A stretch of DNA of 28,696 nt from Barthelona sp. PAP020 (lineage: Eukaryota > Metamonada: BaSk clade): NCBI GenBank assembly GCA_040182905.1, contig JARQWU010000121.1, positions 1 to 28,696 on the forward strand. The letters are read 5' to 3'. How positions within the stretch are numbered: position 1 is the first letter of the stretch; the number at the start of each line of letters is the position of its first letter. The notes beneath the pieces are model-generated. The model searched no databases. It saw nothing but the letters and a program-made list of their open reading frames with translations, and had not been told where the DNA came from. Shown piece by piece: positions 17,132 to 25,531 of the stretch. Both the position numbers and the translations under genes were made by a program.

Positions 17132-18151
17132 TCACTTGTAACGTAACAACTCCAAACAATGAGAACTCTTGCTGTTTTGTTCTTTGTCATAATACGTGTA
17201 GCAAACAGATAACCAATTGGTATTTGCTTGACTCCACTTCAAATTCTCATTTGGACCCCTCGAACAATAAGCCAAAGAGGGATACTCAACAGGAAATTTA
17301 GAAATGTCCCAAATAAAAGTGTATTTGTCATCACCAGATGTAGCTATGTTCTTCGAAGATGATGGTGACCATGCAGCAGCATTTACACCATTTTTATGTG
17401 CTCTCAATTCAGATACTGCCTTGTTAGGAGCTCTCACATCAATTAAAATCACAGATGAACCATCCAGAGGAATACAAGATAAGAGATGTGCAGCTTTTTT
17501 GTTGTAACTGATTCGAGTTATCGGCATAGTTTTATTGTTAATCATAGGTGACTCATACATGATCGTTGAGTGCCCTAAATTTCTAAGGTCAAACATTCGT
17601 ACAGAACCATCAGCACCAACTGTGGAGAATAAATGTGAATTATTAGAAAATGCCACATCATATACTTCTTTATCATGTGCTATCAACTGAGTCGATACTT
17701 TTTCTTGTTCTAGATCCCAAATGGTACATGTAGTGTCTATAGATGAAGTAACAATAAGATTGGGATCAGTTTCATTCCAATCAAAAGAAGTTAGAGGAGC
17801 ACAATGTGAAGACTGTTGATTTGTAAGTTTAGAAATCTGAATAATATTTTTTGATTTGTCATCAACTGAATACAAACGTAAAAAATCACCAGTTGTTGCT
17901 ATTATGTCTCCATTCACAATGTTAGGTTGTGGATGAAATAATAATTTAGTTGGCGGATAGACTAAGACAGTGGAACACATTTGTTGAACCTTATTTGTTT
18001 CTGAATTTAATTCAACTATTCCCAAATAATTTTGATGACTTTCAATGTATGAACCAAGACCTAGACGAAATGGGTGTTGTTCACTTCTAGACCAATCCAT
18101 TGCATATATTGGCCATTCACTATCGTATTGATAAATAGATTCATTGTCCAT
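17132..18151 (-). CDS. DCAF7: DCAF7/TTG1 (AN11)-like WD40 protein
   Basis: 339 residues from ATG 18151. The N-terminus YQYDSEWPIYAMDWS, followed by FRLGLGSY, YPPTKLLFHP and IIATTGDFLRLYSV, matches the diagnostic start of DCAF7/HAN11 and plant TTG1, which share Y-x-W-x-x-YAMNWS, FRLALGSF, YPPTKLMW and LLATSGDYLR. Later blades show TCTIWDLE, GADGSVRMFDLRNL, ILIDVRAP and YTFIWDIS. The protein family is a seven-bladed adaptor for DYRK/HIPK kinases and CUL4-DDB1 in animals and for MYB/bHLH factors in plants; the partner here is unknown. An in-frame ATG at 18241 would add 30 Lys/Asn/Phe-rich residues without counterpart in the family, so 18151 is preferred. It is divergent from the LRR gene. Confidence 0.88.
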   Translation of the reverse strand: MDNESIYQYDSEWPIYAMDWSRSEQHPFRLGLGSYIESHQNYLGIVELNSETNKVQQMCSTVLVYPPTKLLFHPQPNIVNGDIIATTGDFLRLYSVDDKSKNIIQISKLTNQQSSHCAPLTSFDWNETDPNLIVTSSIDTTCTIWDLEQEKVSTQLIAHDKEVYDVAFSNNSHLFSTVGADGSVRMFDLRNLGHSTIMYESPMINNKTMPITRISYNKKAAHLLSCIPLDGSSVILIDVRAPNKAVSELRAHKNGVNAAAWSPSSSKNIATSGDDKYTFIWDISKFPVEYPSLAYCSRGPNENLKWSQANTNWLSVCYTYYDKEQNSKSSHCLELLRYK

Positions 18152-18246
18152 TGATTTAAATAAAAAATAAACAATGTCACAATGAGAAAAAAAATGTTGT
18201 TTGGGATTTTCATTTTTATTGTATTTCAATTTAAAAGACATTTGAA
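18152..18246. promoter_or_regulatory. Bidirectional promoter spacer, 95 bp
   Basis: It lies between ATG 18151 (-) and ATG 18247 (+). It holds ATTGTA at 18218-18223 and TTTGAA at 18241-18246 directly before the plus start. The plus-strand end runs into a perfect palindrome. If the alternative minus start at 18241 were used, only 5 bp would remain. Confidence 0.55.
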
Positions 18247-18254
18247 ATGTCTTT
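18234..18254. repeat. Perfect 21-bp palindrome spanning the LRR start codon
   Basis: AAAGACATTT (18234-18243), a central G, and AAATGTCTTT (18245-18254) are exact reverse complements. Each strand reads ATG-TCT-TT, which is the start of the LRR gene on plus and the alternative DCAF7 start on minus. Confidence 0.9.
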
Positions 18255-19827
18255 GACGACCGATGAATTAATTAAAATAGTAGATGAACAAACAGGAACA
18301 ACGGTTTTGGAAGAAATTACAGAATTGTTTCTAAATCACAGAAATTTAATGAGTTTAAGAAACGTTAATTTGTGTATTAATTTAAAAAAATTGGATGTTT
18401 CATTCAATAAAATTGTATCGATTTCTCCCATAACAACCTTAATTCATTTAGAAAGTTTAAATATTTGTGGGAACAATATTTTTGATTTGGAAGGATTAGA
18501 ACGTCTTCAATCTTTAAGGATATTTAGAGCTGCAGGTAATAAAATTGAAAAATTATCTGTTTTTGAAAAACTATCAAATATCCAAGAATTATGGTTGCAT
18601 GATAACAATATACGGTCTTCTGAAATCAAACATTTACGTCATTGTACCAATTTGGAGCGTTTAACGTTGAATAAAAATGATATTGATGTTGACAGTGATC
18701 ATGTTGTAAATGTCCTGTGTAGTCTTCCGAAATTACGAGGATTTAATGGAAGTAGATTCAATCGTGATCAGTTACTTGACCCTCAATCTCCTTTTAAAAT
18801 CTCGCTTCTTGATTCTGATGATGAGGTTGATGTGCAGGAATCAAACGCTATAAACCCTGATTTTTCTTCCCTTGAGGATGAATTTAAAACACCACAAAAA
18901 GCTTTACCCTCTGCTAAATATTTGTCTTCTGAAAACAAGGCTGGTTTTGCCTTGGATCTTTCTGATGTACAGAAACCGTATCAAAGACGTGTTTCCACAC
19001 CGAGATTGGGCAAATTTAAGCGATATTCAAATGGTCAAATGGCAGCCCAATTTTTTCAAGACGGAACCGCCAAAGTTTATTATAATAATGGAAAAACCGC
19101 CATTGTAACGTATTGTGATGATTATTTTTTGATGCAAGCGAATCATAAGAACGGATCTTCTGCACTCTCATCTCTTCCCAATGGTTCTTTTGTGGCGAAA
19201 GGTTCAAATGGACGTGATCTTTTAGTTTATACAGAAGGACAAAGTCTTACTTATCGTCATAATGCAAAGGATGATTGGACCAATCTCAATATTGAGCTGG
19301 AGAATGTTCCTCCAATTGTACTGTCCCAATTCATGATACTTTCTGTGACCAAGGAGATGTCACCAATAATATATTTTTCAATGGAAAGCTTTTCATGTGT
19401 TATACATTGCGGTCACAGTACTGAGACCGAAGAACTGCCAAATTGGGCATTTAAAAAGTTCAAGGACATGAAGAAATCCAAATTTGCTAAACCTCATTTA
19501 AATTCAAAGACAAAATTAAATTCTAGCAGACAAAATCTGTTTGAAAAAAATGACATTTCTTCTCAAGGTAATATTTTGTTCAATACAGATTCGCAATATT
19601 CAAATGAGAGTTTTGATGAGTCAATTACAGATAATATATCCTTTGAACACAGTTCTCATGAAACAAATGTTGATTTGGATGCACCATTTGTTCAAGATAC
19701 ACGCCCTTCTTCTGTAAAGTATGAACCTCCAAAAGACAGATTAAATGAGAGTACAATGGCATCTTTGGAACAAGAGAGTCTCAGATTGGATGAAGAACTA
19801 TTACGTCTAAGAAATCGTGCTGATTAG
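18247..19827 (+). CDS. SDS22-type leucine-rich repeat protein with NG-rich beta region
   Basis: 526 residues. Residues about 24-165 hold five to six 22-residue leucine-rich repeats of the SDS22 class, for example LKKLDVSFNKIVSISPI, LESLNICGNNI and IQELWLHDNNI. An acidic Ser/Asp linker follows. Residues about 257-335 have regularly spaced Asn-Gly or Asp-Gly turns between short strands (RYSNGQMAAQFFQDGTAKVY, YNNGKTAIVTY, NHKNGSSALSSLPNGS). The spacing recalls the single-sheet repeats of FAM194-type or TCP10/CPAP domains; this is a pattern match only. The last 25 residues form a short charged coiled coil. SDS22-like LRR proteins often act as phosphatase or ciliary/centrosomal scaffolds. ATG 18247 sits inside a palindrome. 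Confidence 0.82.
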   Translation: MSLTTDELIKIVDEQTGTTVLEEITELFLNHRNLMSLRNVNLCINLKKLDVSFNKIVSISPITTLIHLESLNICGNNIFDLEGLERLQSLRIFRAAGNKIEKLSVFEKLSNIQELWLHDNNIRSSEIKHLRHCTNLERLTLNKNDIDVDSDHVVNVLCSLPKLRGFNGSRFNRDQLLDPQSPFKISLLDSDDEVDVQESNAINPDFSSLEDEFKTPQKALPSAKYLSSENKAGFALDLSDVQKPYQRRVSTPRLGKFKRYSNGQMAAQFFQDGTAKVYYNNGKTAIVTYCDDYFLMQANHKNGSSALSSLPNGSFVAKGSNGRDLLVYTEGQSLTYRHNAKDDWTNLNIELENVPPIVLSQFMILSVTKEMSPIIYFSMESFSCVIHCGHSTETEELPNWAFKKFKDMKKSKFAKPHLNSKTKLNSSRQNLFEKNDISSQGNILFNTDSQYSNESFDESITDNISFEHSSHETNVDLDAPFVQDTRPSSVKYEPPKDRLNESTMASLEQESLRLDEELLRLRNRAD

Positions 19828-20123
19828 AAACTGAAAATTTGATTTAAAAACATAAAATCTGAATATTCCTTGCATTTTTTGTTATTTTTCCTTGTAATCA
19901 AAAAAAAAAAGGATGATAGGAGAAAGCACAATCATTTACAACTGGATGATGTTTTATAAGGGAAATCTTATCCATGAGCGAATAAAGAAGAAAACAACGG
20001 AAAAGTGTCAATGCACCAAACAACTGTCATTATTTAAGCACAATCAATTGGTAGTTTTGGGAAACAAAATTGACTGATCATCAACATCATTGTGAAATGT
20101 TTATTCACAAATGAGCATATGTT

Positions 20124-20163
20124 GTCACTGGTTGTCTAGTTGATATGGGCTTGTATCAGTGAC
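20124..20163. repeat. Inverted repeat (hairpin)
   Basis: GTCACTG (20124-20130) and CAGTGAC (20157-20163) are exact complements, extended inward by one G-U and one T-A pair. It lies inside the coding-like island and has no assigned role. Confidence 0.5.
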
Positions 20164-20167
20164 CATA

Positions 20168-20332
20168 CTAAACATCGCAAACATTTTGAGCACAATACTT
20201 GCACAAACATCTTTCAATTTCAACACAAACCACATGAGGAAAACCCTTAGTACGACTTGCCATCAAATATCGATCATCCAGTAGATTTTGGTTTAATATC
20301 AACAAAACATCATAAATTCGTTTTTCTAATAA
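20168..20332 (-). pseudogene. Probable coding relic with Cys-rich end
   Basis: 54 codons are open from 20332 to TAG at 20168-20170, without an initiating ATG at the front. The translation looks like real protein: RIYDVLLILNQNLLDDRYLM, then SRTKGFPHVVCVEIER and CLCKYCAQNVC. After the stop, protein-like pieces continue in other frames down to about 19920, which is what a frameshifted pseudogene would show. The C-x-C-x2-C cluster could be the remains of a zinc-binding motif, perhaps of a transposase SWIM type, but that is a guess. The opposite strand (19921-20340) also reads protein-like in a single frame with six internal stops, so the direction is uncertain. Confidence 0.35.
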
Positions 20333-20544
20333 CTATATGATTTAAATAAAAAAAATTGAGGATTTCAATTTGATAAGTATTGATCTGAAAGTTGGAGAAT
20401 TTCAGAAAAGATTTCGTCCACAACAAAGATAAACCAAACAATCTAGAAATAAATCAAAAATTGGTTATTTTTTCATCACAAAGAAAAAAAAGATTTGCCG
20501 GAAACTCAAACTCAAATAAAAAAATTTTCATCAAAAAGAGTATC

Positions 20545-22464
20545 ATGAATTCAAATGTCGAAGCGCTGAGTTATTTTATTAATACGAATGCTGAACCGAA
20601 TAATACATTATTGAAAACATTTTTATCTTGTTTACCCGAAATAAATATTGGAAAGCCTGTACACACTGAACCACAGTATTTCATATTTATTGAAGAATTT
20701 TTTTTGCAATATACGACATTTATCGATGCAGTTGAAGCATTTTTATCATGGTTATCTTATGCTTCTAGTTTACCCATGAATATTCCATTATTGATACATC
20801 CAAACCTTAGAATTCCTTTAGTGTTATATAATTTAATTGTATCTAATATTAGTTATGTGAGAATTGACAAGTTAATTTTGCATGTCATGGAATTTTTTTA
20901 TAATTTAGAGGAAAATGCTGTATCTTTTGAAGCTTATGAGCGTGGTTGGTTATCGTTCCGAAATTTTTCTATTATTTGGTTGTGCAAATACATGCAATTG
21001 TTTAAAAAGAATTTTTATAAACTTTTGAAGCCTAATTTATCACACATCGAAGAAGACATGAAGATGTTAAGTAAACAAGAATATTTTAGTTCCTCTCTAT
21101 TACCTGTTATGCTTCATTTTTGTTTTGGTTATCGAAACATATGTGGCAGAAGGTTGAAACCCATTGAATTGGGTTTGTTTGAGATTTCCATAAGATTATT
21201 GATTCATAACCATCAAGAAGCAAATTATCATCCTTTGCTACAGGACATTATGGTGGGTTATATTGATATCAAGAATGTTCTTGTAAAATATCCCCTTTTA
21301 GATGATAAAATTGAAACAATTGAAAGTTTTAGTTCTTATTTTTCTGAAAACTTGATCAATAGATTTGTATTAGCATTGTTTGAGACATGTCAAGATGAAA
21401 TGTTCGAAGAAACCACTTTTTATCTCAATGTAATATCGCAAATAATTGAAAATGAAGAATTTGACAATTTTCAATGTTCAATTAAAGCAATTGAGACCTT
21501 TTTGGAGTTGAGTGTCAGATATAATTTTTTTTCCCCTGCATTGCTGAACATATTTCAAAATATTTCCGCCAATAAGTTGAATGTCAAATTTTTACAGAGC
21601 CATATATTCAAAGATTGGATTTTCCGTCAGATAGACATGTTTGTTGATGAAAATGATAAGTTTTCCGTTATATTGCTTATCGAATTAATGCACTGTTTGA
21701 AGTACATTTCTTCATCTCAACTTTTAAGTCTTCTGACAAAAGTGTCGATTAACAATTCAATTGAAGCAAAATATAAATTTCTGCTGTTTTTCACTGTGTT
21801 TGAACACTTTCCAAATCATGTATCCACAGTTTCCATGTTACATCAACAACTTTCGAACTCATTATTCATGGCATATTGTGAAGATTTCGAACTATTCATG
21901 TTAGTCCTTCATGTGACACTTTATTTGATCCATTATCGTCCAAAACATCTGATTGAAATAGTGATCAGAAGCTGCAAGCATCTAGAAATGTTATTATGGA
22001 AAAATGAGAATGTTTTACACTTGGTCTTAAAATTTTTGAAGATTCTTTGTGAAGCAGGGGAATATGAGGACATACTGGTAGAACACAAGATTAGAAATGT
22101 GCTGGTCTATCATTTATTGATGGCCATTGATGTTGACAATGAAAGATTTTCCGAATATTTTCAATTTTTCTACACACCCAAACAGCTGTTAAATCGTAAG
22201 AATAAAAAGACTATCGTCATAGAAAAAGATAATCAACATTCCAACCTTCTTGATGAAACAGGTTTTCAATTCGACCAATTTGATCAAGCTAAATTTGACT
22301 CCATTGCTCAAAGGTTGGCTGGAAGGGTAGATTCAAGAATTAATATGAATTGGACGCAGCAATCAACAAATCTGTCAGAAAAAATTCTCAAACTGTCCAA
22401 AGAAATTGAAGAGTTTCCGGTCGACAACACTCAGATTGACAGTTACTTGGCTTCAGTTTTCTAA
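20545..22464 (+). CDS. Unrecognised 639-aa helical protein
   Basis: I do not recognise the family. From ATG 20545 the protein is almost entirely alpha-helical in character, rich in Leu, Phe, Ile and Asn, with hydrophobic helices separated by short polar turns, resembling an ARM/HEAT-like solenoid. Residues about 585-639 form a more polar tail with FQFDQFDQAKFDSIAQRLAG and end with an amphipathic segment. There is no signal peptide, no clear membrane helix and no enzyme motif. The open frame extends upstream to 20392 without another ATG; that upstream part is Lys/Asn-rich and unlike the rest, so it is left out. Its stop is only 70 bp from the stop of convergent PP5. Confidence 0.83.
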   Translation: MNSNVEALSYFINTNAEPNNTLLKTFLSCLPEINIGKPVHTEPQYFIFIEEFFLQYTTFIDAVEAFLSWLSYASSLPMNIPLLIHPNLRIPLVLYNLIVSNISYVRIDKLILHVMEFFYNLEENAVSFEAYERGWLSFRNFSIIWLCKYMQLFKKNFYKLLKPNLSHIEEDMKMLSKQEYFSSSLLPVMLHFCFGYRNICGRRLKPIELGLFEISIRLLIHNHQEANYHPLLQDIMVGYIDIKNVLVKYPLLDDKIETIESFSSYFSENLINRFVLALFETCQDEMFEETTFYLNVISQIIENEEFDNFQCSIKAIETFLELSVRYNFFSPALLNIFQNISANKLNVKFLQSHIFKDWIFRQIDMFVDENDKFSVILLIELMHCLKYISSSQLLSLLTKVSINNSIEAKYKFLLFFTVFEHFPNHVSTVSMLHQQLSNSLFMAYCEDFELFMLVLHVTLYLIHYRPKHLIEIVIRSCKHLEMLLWKNENVLHLVLKFLKILCEAGEYEDILVEHKIRNVLVYHLLMAIDVDNERFSEYFQFFYTPKQLLNRKNKKTIVIEKDNQHSNLLDETGFQFDQFDQAKFDSIAQRLAGRVDSRINMNWTQQSTNLSEKILKLSKEIEEFPVDNTQIDSYLASVF

Positions 22465-22534
22465 GGGGAAAATGACTTATTTGGCTTTTTTCTTTTGTCT
22501 TGTTATTTAGAAACAAAAAACGTAACAGAATCTG
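22465..22534. other. Convergent spacer, 70 bp
   Basis: The shortest convergent gap in the window. Both 3' untranslated regions must be very short or overlap. Confidence 0.7.
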
Positions 22535-23911
22535 TTAATTTACACAATGAAATAACCGAATATTAGTTTCCATTTCGTTATTGATAGTTGCAAAAGAAGC
22601 TGGGTTTTTGTTAAACCCATAATTTGCAGCAGAAAACACAGTTATTACTTTTCCATGCTGATGTATACGAAAACCTTCAGGAAAGAATTGATGTGCCCTA
22701 ATTATTCCAGTCAAACCATTTAAATCTAAAAATTTCTCTGTGATATCTTCCCCAAAAGAATAATATTCTTCTCCCCTTATTGATTCACCTTTACCGTACC
22801 CCTCATAAGGATCAGACCACATTAAATCTGCAAATATTCCAGATTGAGGAATACCCCTAAAGCGCTTGATTCTCATTATATCTTCAATATATGTTTCACA
22901 CAGTGGAATTCCCCCATGAACACAGAATATTGACTCATCAATGATTGCACATATTGGTAAAGCGTTAAATACCTCACAAAACTTTTCAAAAATACCTATT
23001 GAATATTTTTGAGTAACTTCTCGATAAAATCCGTAAAACATATTGATAAACATGGTTTCATGATTTCCTCTTAGCAAAATAATACTGTTTGGAGCTGTTA
23101 ATTTAGCAACAAACAAAGTGATGAGGATTTCGGTTGCTTTTGTACCTCGATCAGTGTAATCACCCAAGAACACACAAGGATTGTCAACAGAAGGCACTCC
23201 GTTTTCCACTATCAACTTGTAAAACTCATCGAATTGTCCATGAACGTCACCATAGACTATCATTCCTTCTGTTGGCTTTGATATATTAACCACATTTGGT
23301 TCGTCTCTTAACACAAAATATACTTTCGCCAATAAATGTGTTAGAATTGTAGCAGGAATAGTGTGTCCCTCATTTAACCATTCTAAAACAACCAAAGTAT
23401 CATTTACTGTTAAATTATTTAAATTCTTAAGGGGACCCTCATATGAAATATCGTAAACAGGCATTTCATCGATGTTTATATTTGAGAAAGGAAGTTGCTC
23501 CATACTTCTCAGTGCAAACTTCATTTTTTCTTTTTTTAACATATTTTTTGCCATATCTAATCGTTCAATATTGGTCTTATCATTAGGTCTCAATTGCTTT
23601 ACTTTATAAAACATTGATATTGCTTTTTCAATATTTCCAGATGATAAATAACATTCAGCTTTTCGATAATATCCTTTGACATAGTTAGGTTCCAATTCAA
23701 TGGCCCTGTTTGCATCTTCAAGAGCCAATCCATATAACTCTAATTTTATTCTTGCATATGCACGATTTCCATAAAAAGTATGATCTTTATTATATTTTTC
23801 AATTGCTTTTGAATAGTATAAATTAGCATTTTCAAAGTCCTTTTTGGAAAAGAAATCATTTCCTTCTGTTTTCAACAATAAAGCTTGTTCATAATTATAT
23901 TCATTGTCCAT
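22535..23911 (-). CDS. PPP5C: Serine/threonine protein phosphatase 5 (TPR-PP5)
   Basis: 458 residues. Three TPRs (about 7-115) keep the Hsp90 carboxylate-clamp residues: Lys14, Asn18, Asn49, Lys79 and Arg83. A helical linker leads to the PPP catalytic domain: GDVHGQ (221-226), GDYTDRG (250-256), RGNHE (281-285), VHGG (331-334) and a later RAHQ. These supply the two-metal site and the phosphate-binding arginines, and the order TPR then PPP is unique to PP5. PP5 dephosphorylates Hsp90 clients and co-chaperones in cytosol and nucleus. Deviations: GDYTDRG instead of GDFVDRG, and SAANYG where PPPs usually have SAPNYC. The protein is about 40 residues shorter than human PP5, mainly at the ends. Divergent from the 503-aa gene. 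Confidence 0.95.
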   Translation of the reverse strand: MDNEYNYEQALLLKTEGNDFFSKKDFENANLYYSKAIEKYNKDHTFYGNRAYARIKLELYGLALEDANRAIELEPNYVKGYYRKAECYLSSGNIEKAISMFYKVKQLRPNDKTNIERLDMAKNMLKKEKMKFALRSMEQLPFSNINIDEMPVYDISYEGPLKNLNNLTVNDTLVVLEWLNEGHTIPATILTHLLAKVYFVLRDEPNVVNISKPTEGMIVYGDVHGQFDEFYKLIVENGVPSVDNPCVFLGDYTDRGTKATEILITLFVAKLTAPNSIILLRGNHETMFINMFYGFYREVTQKYSIGIFEKFCEVFNALPICAIIDESIFCVHGGIPLCETYIEDIMRIKRFRGIPQSGIFADLMWSDPYEGYGKGESIRGEEYYSFGEDITEKFLDLNGLTGIIRAHQFFPEGFRIHQHGKVITVFSAANYGFNKNPASFATINNEMETNIRLFHCVN

Positions 23912-24019
23912 TTCATTCTTTGTTATTTTCTAAATTTAAGTTTGTAAAGAAGAATCCCATTTTACAAAATTCCATTGTATAATCCTTTTTTTATTTTTAA
24001 ATATCATATTTTGAATGGA
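23912..24019. promoter_or_regulatory. Bidirectional promoter spacer, 108 bp
   Basis: It lies between the ATGs of PP5 (-) and the 503-aa gene (+). It holds ATTGTA at 23974-23979, a T tract, and TTTGAA at 24010-24015 four nt before the plus start. A 2-codon upstream ORF (ATG 24015, GAA, TGA) overlaps the plus start codon. Confidence 0.55.
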
Positions 24020-25531
24020 ATGAGTTCATCAAACGATCCAACATTTACATATTTAGGACCAATAGAATCAATATATACATCCAATGAACTTTTTTCTACT
24101 ACTGAAGAATTATTCAATCCTTCTCAACAAGTTTTACGGGAAGGTTCAATTTTATATCATCAACAATTAGATCAACAAGAAATTCGAATTTTTTTAAAAA
24201 AAATTGTTGATTTGAGAGATGCAATTCATTCTACGATGGAATCATTATTACTATTAACTAATGGAATTGCGAGTGGTGAATTAGGTACAGAACCAATTAC
24301 TTTTGCAAGGTCCTATAAAGACAAATTAAACTCAAGCATTTTACAAGTGTCTGGAACCAAAACTAATTTTGAAAAGTTTAAAAAACGAATTGAAAAATTG
24401 AAAAATAATTCCAAAAAACTTGTTCAAGCAAACAATAATTTTTCCTTGAAGATGTGTGAATTGATACCGCATTTTCGAGTTTTTTGGGAGAAGATTCGTG
24501 TGATACAGACAAACAAACAATTAAATTCTGCAAATTTGTCATATTATGCCAGTATTTCAGAGGTTTTGGGATATAACGCTTCCATCACATATTCATTGGA
24601 GAATTCTGGTCCTCCGTTGTATCTTCAAGCTCATCACATGAAAAAAGGTATTGTTGAAAATTTTGCCAAGAGCTTTTTTTGGGGGCTTGTCTTTTCTACC
24701 CTTGTTAACTCTATTGACGAACATCATTATGGGTTATTGATCCATAGAATAGATCCTATTAATATGATCATTGAGTTTTTCAATCCTGCAGATATTTTAA
24801 GAATTAAGTTTATTCAAAAGAAGTCTGACGATTTCTCTTTGGAGTTTTCTACGGATGAAGATGTGACAGGACATAAAATATTTGAATTATTGCAATATGC
24901 TTTATTGAAATATACAGTTGATTCTTTAAAAGCTGTATCTAAAGAATTAACTGGTGAAGATAGTGTTGCTCCTATTTTATATCATGAAAAAAACAAACCG
25001 ATAAGCTTTTTACAAAATTTTGCTTGTTTTCAGTTCTACTCTCATGTAAAACAAGTGTTTGAAGAGGAATTACAGAAATTTCTCAATAATATCTCTTCTG
25101 ACAATCAGAACAATATTGAAATTGTAATAGAACAAGCAAATCGTCCAAAAAGTGCAAGCGTTTCATTCAAAATTAATGTTTCACTCAACACAGAAACTTT
25201 AGCTGTTGATAGGAAATTTTTCATCAACATATTTTTGGATACTAGAGAGATCGTACCATATATCCCTTCTATTCAAGTTAGAAAAGTCGATTTCTCAACT
25301 TTTGCTTTTATGTTACAGGATTGGTTATTAACTTGTTTAAATTTAACTCTACAATCATTATTACATGGTGCAAAATGGACTCCACCTTTGTTAAATTCCA
25401 ATGAGATCACAATTATCTTAAAAGATGGAAAAGTGAATTTTATTCGGAATGAAAATGAAGTTATCGAATTGATTCTAAACAACAGATCGCGGGTTCCATT
25501 GGAATTGGTTGTTCAAAAGATTAAAAAATAA
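24020..25531 (+). CDS. Possible Mediator subunit 17 homologue
   Basis: 503 residues from ATG 24020. Residues about 45-150 form long charged helices (coiled-coil-like, with KLNSSILQVSGTKTNFEKFK and similar). Then comes HFRVFWEKIRVIQTNKQL followed by LSYYASISEVLGYNASITYS. This is the general shape of MED17, where a helical N-terminal half leads to an LR-x-x-W...DLSYR-x-x-GS block and a mixed alpha/beta C-terminal half. The rest (about 200-503) is mixed strands and helices. If correct it would be the Mediator head scaffold in the nucleus. No motif is decisive, so the assignment is tentative; any coiled-coil-plus-globular protein would fit too. No signal peptide or membrane segment. It is divergent from PP5 and 352 bp upstream of AMPD in the same direction. 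Confidence 0.4.
   Translation: MSSSNDPTFTYLGPIESIYTSNELFSTTEELFNPSQQVLREGSILYHQQLDQQEIRIFLKKIVDLRDAIHSTMESLLLLTNGIASGELGTEPITFARSYKDKLNSSILQVSGTKTNFEKFKKRIEKLKNNSKKLVQANNNFSLKMCELIPHFRVFWEKIRVIQTNKQLNSANLSYYASISEVLGYNASITYSLENSGPPLYLQAHHMKKGIVENFAKSFFWGLVFSTLVNSIDEHHYGLLIHRIDPINMIIEFFNPADILRIKFIQKKSDDFSLEFSTDEDVTGHKIFELLQYALLKYTVDSLKAVSKELTGEDSVAPILYHEKNKPISFLQNFACFQFYSHVKQVFEEELQKFLNNISSDNQNNIEIVIEQANRPKSASVSFKINVSLNTETLAVDRKFFINIFLDTREIVPYIPSIQVRKVDFSTFAFMLQDWLLTCLNLTLQSLLHGAKWTPPLLNSNEITIILKDGKVNFIRNENEVIELILNNRSRVPLELVVQKIKK

Larger units (their letters stand above)
19828..20544. other. Long spacer (717 bp) with coding-like middle part
   Basis: The first 85 bases and the last 200 are AT-rich flanks with an A11 run at 19900-19910. 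The middle (about 19915-20340) is richer in G/C (67 of 180 bases in 20101-20280, hand count) and contains stop-free stretches on both strands, described separately. The frame before the next gene's ATG is open from 20392 but contains no ATG before 20545. No tRNA or known small RNA was recognised. Confidence 0.65.

Noticed and set aside
18152-18241. 30-residue N-terminal extension of the DCAF7 protein
   Set aside because: The ATG at 18241 is in frame, but the added residues have no counterpart in the family and would leave only 5 bp to the divergent gene. It is kept as an alternative in the text.
20234-20250. GAGGAAAACCC resembling the RNase P CR-I motif
   Set aside because: It is only a short match, with no CR-V partner or P4 pairing found nearby. 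It also lies in a coding-like island.
20171-20290. SMAD MH1-like GFPHVV motif in the spacer relic
   Set aside because: A six-residue coincidence. The surrounding residues do not fit and such proteins are not expected in this type of organism.
20392-20544. Extension of the 639-aa gene to TTG at 20392
   Set aside because: It contains no ATG, and its Lys/Asn-rich composition differs from the helical body. ATG 20545 is preferred.
23975-24019. Extension of the 503-aa gene to TTG at 23975
   Set aside because: Non-ATG start in the promoter spacer. ATG 24020 fits the spacing of the other divergent pairs.
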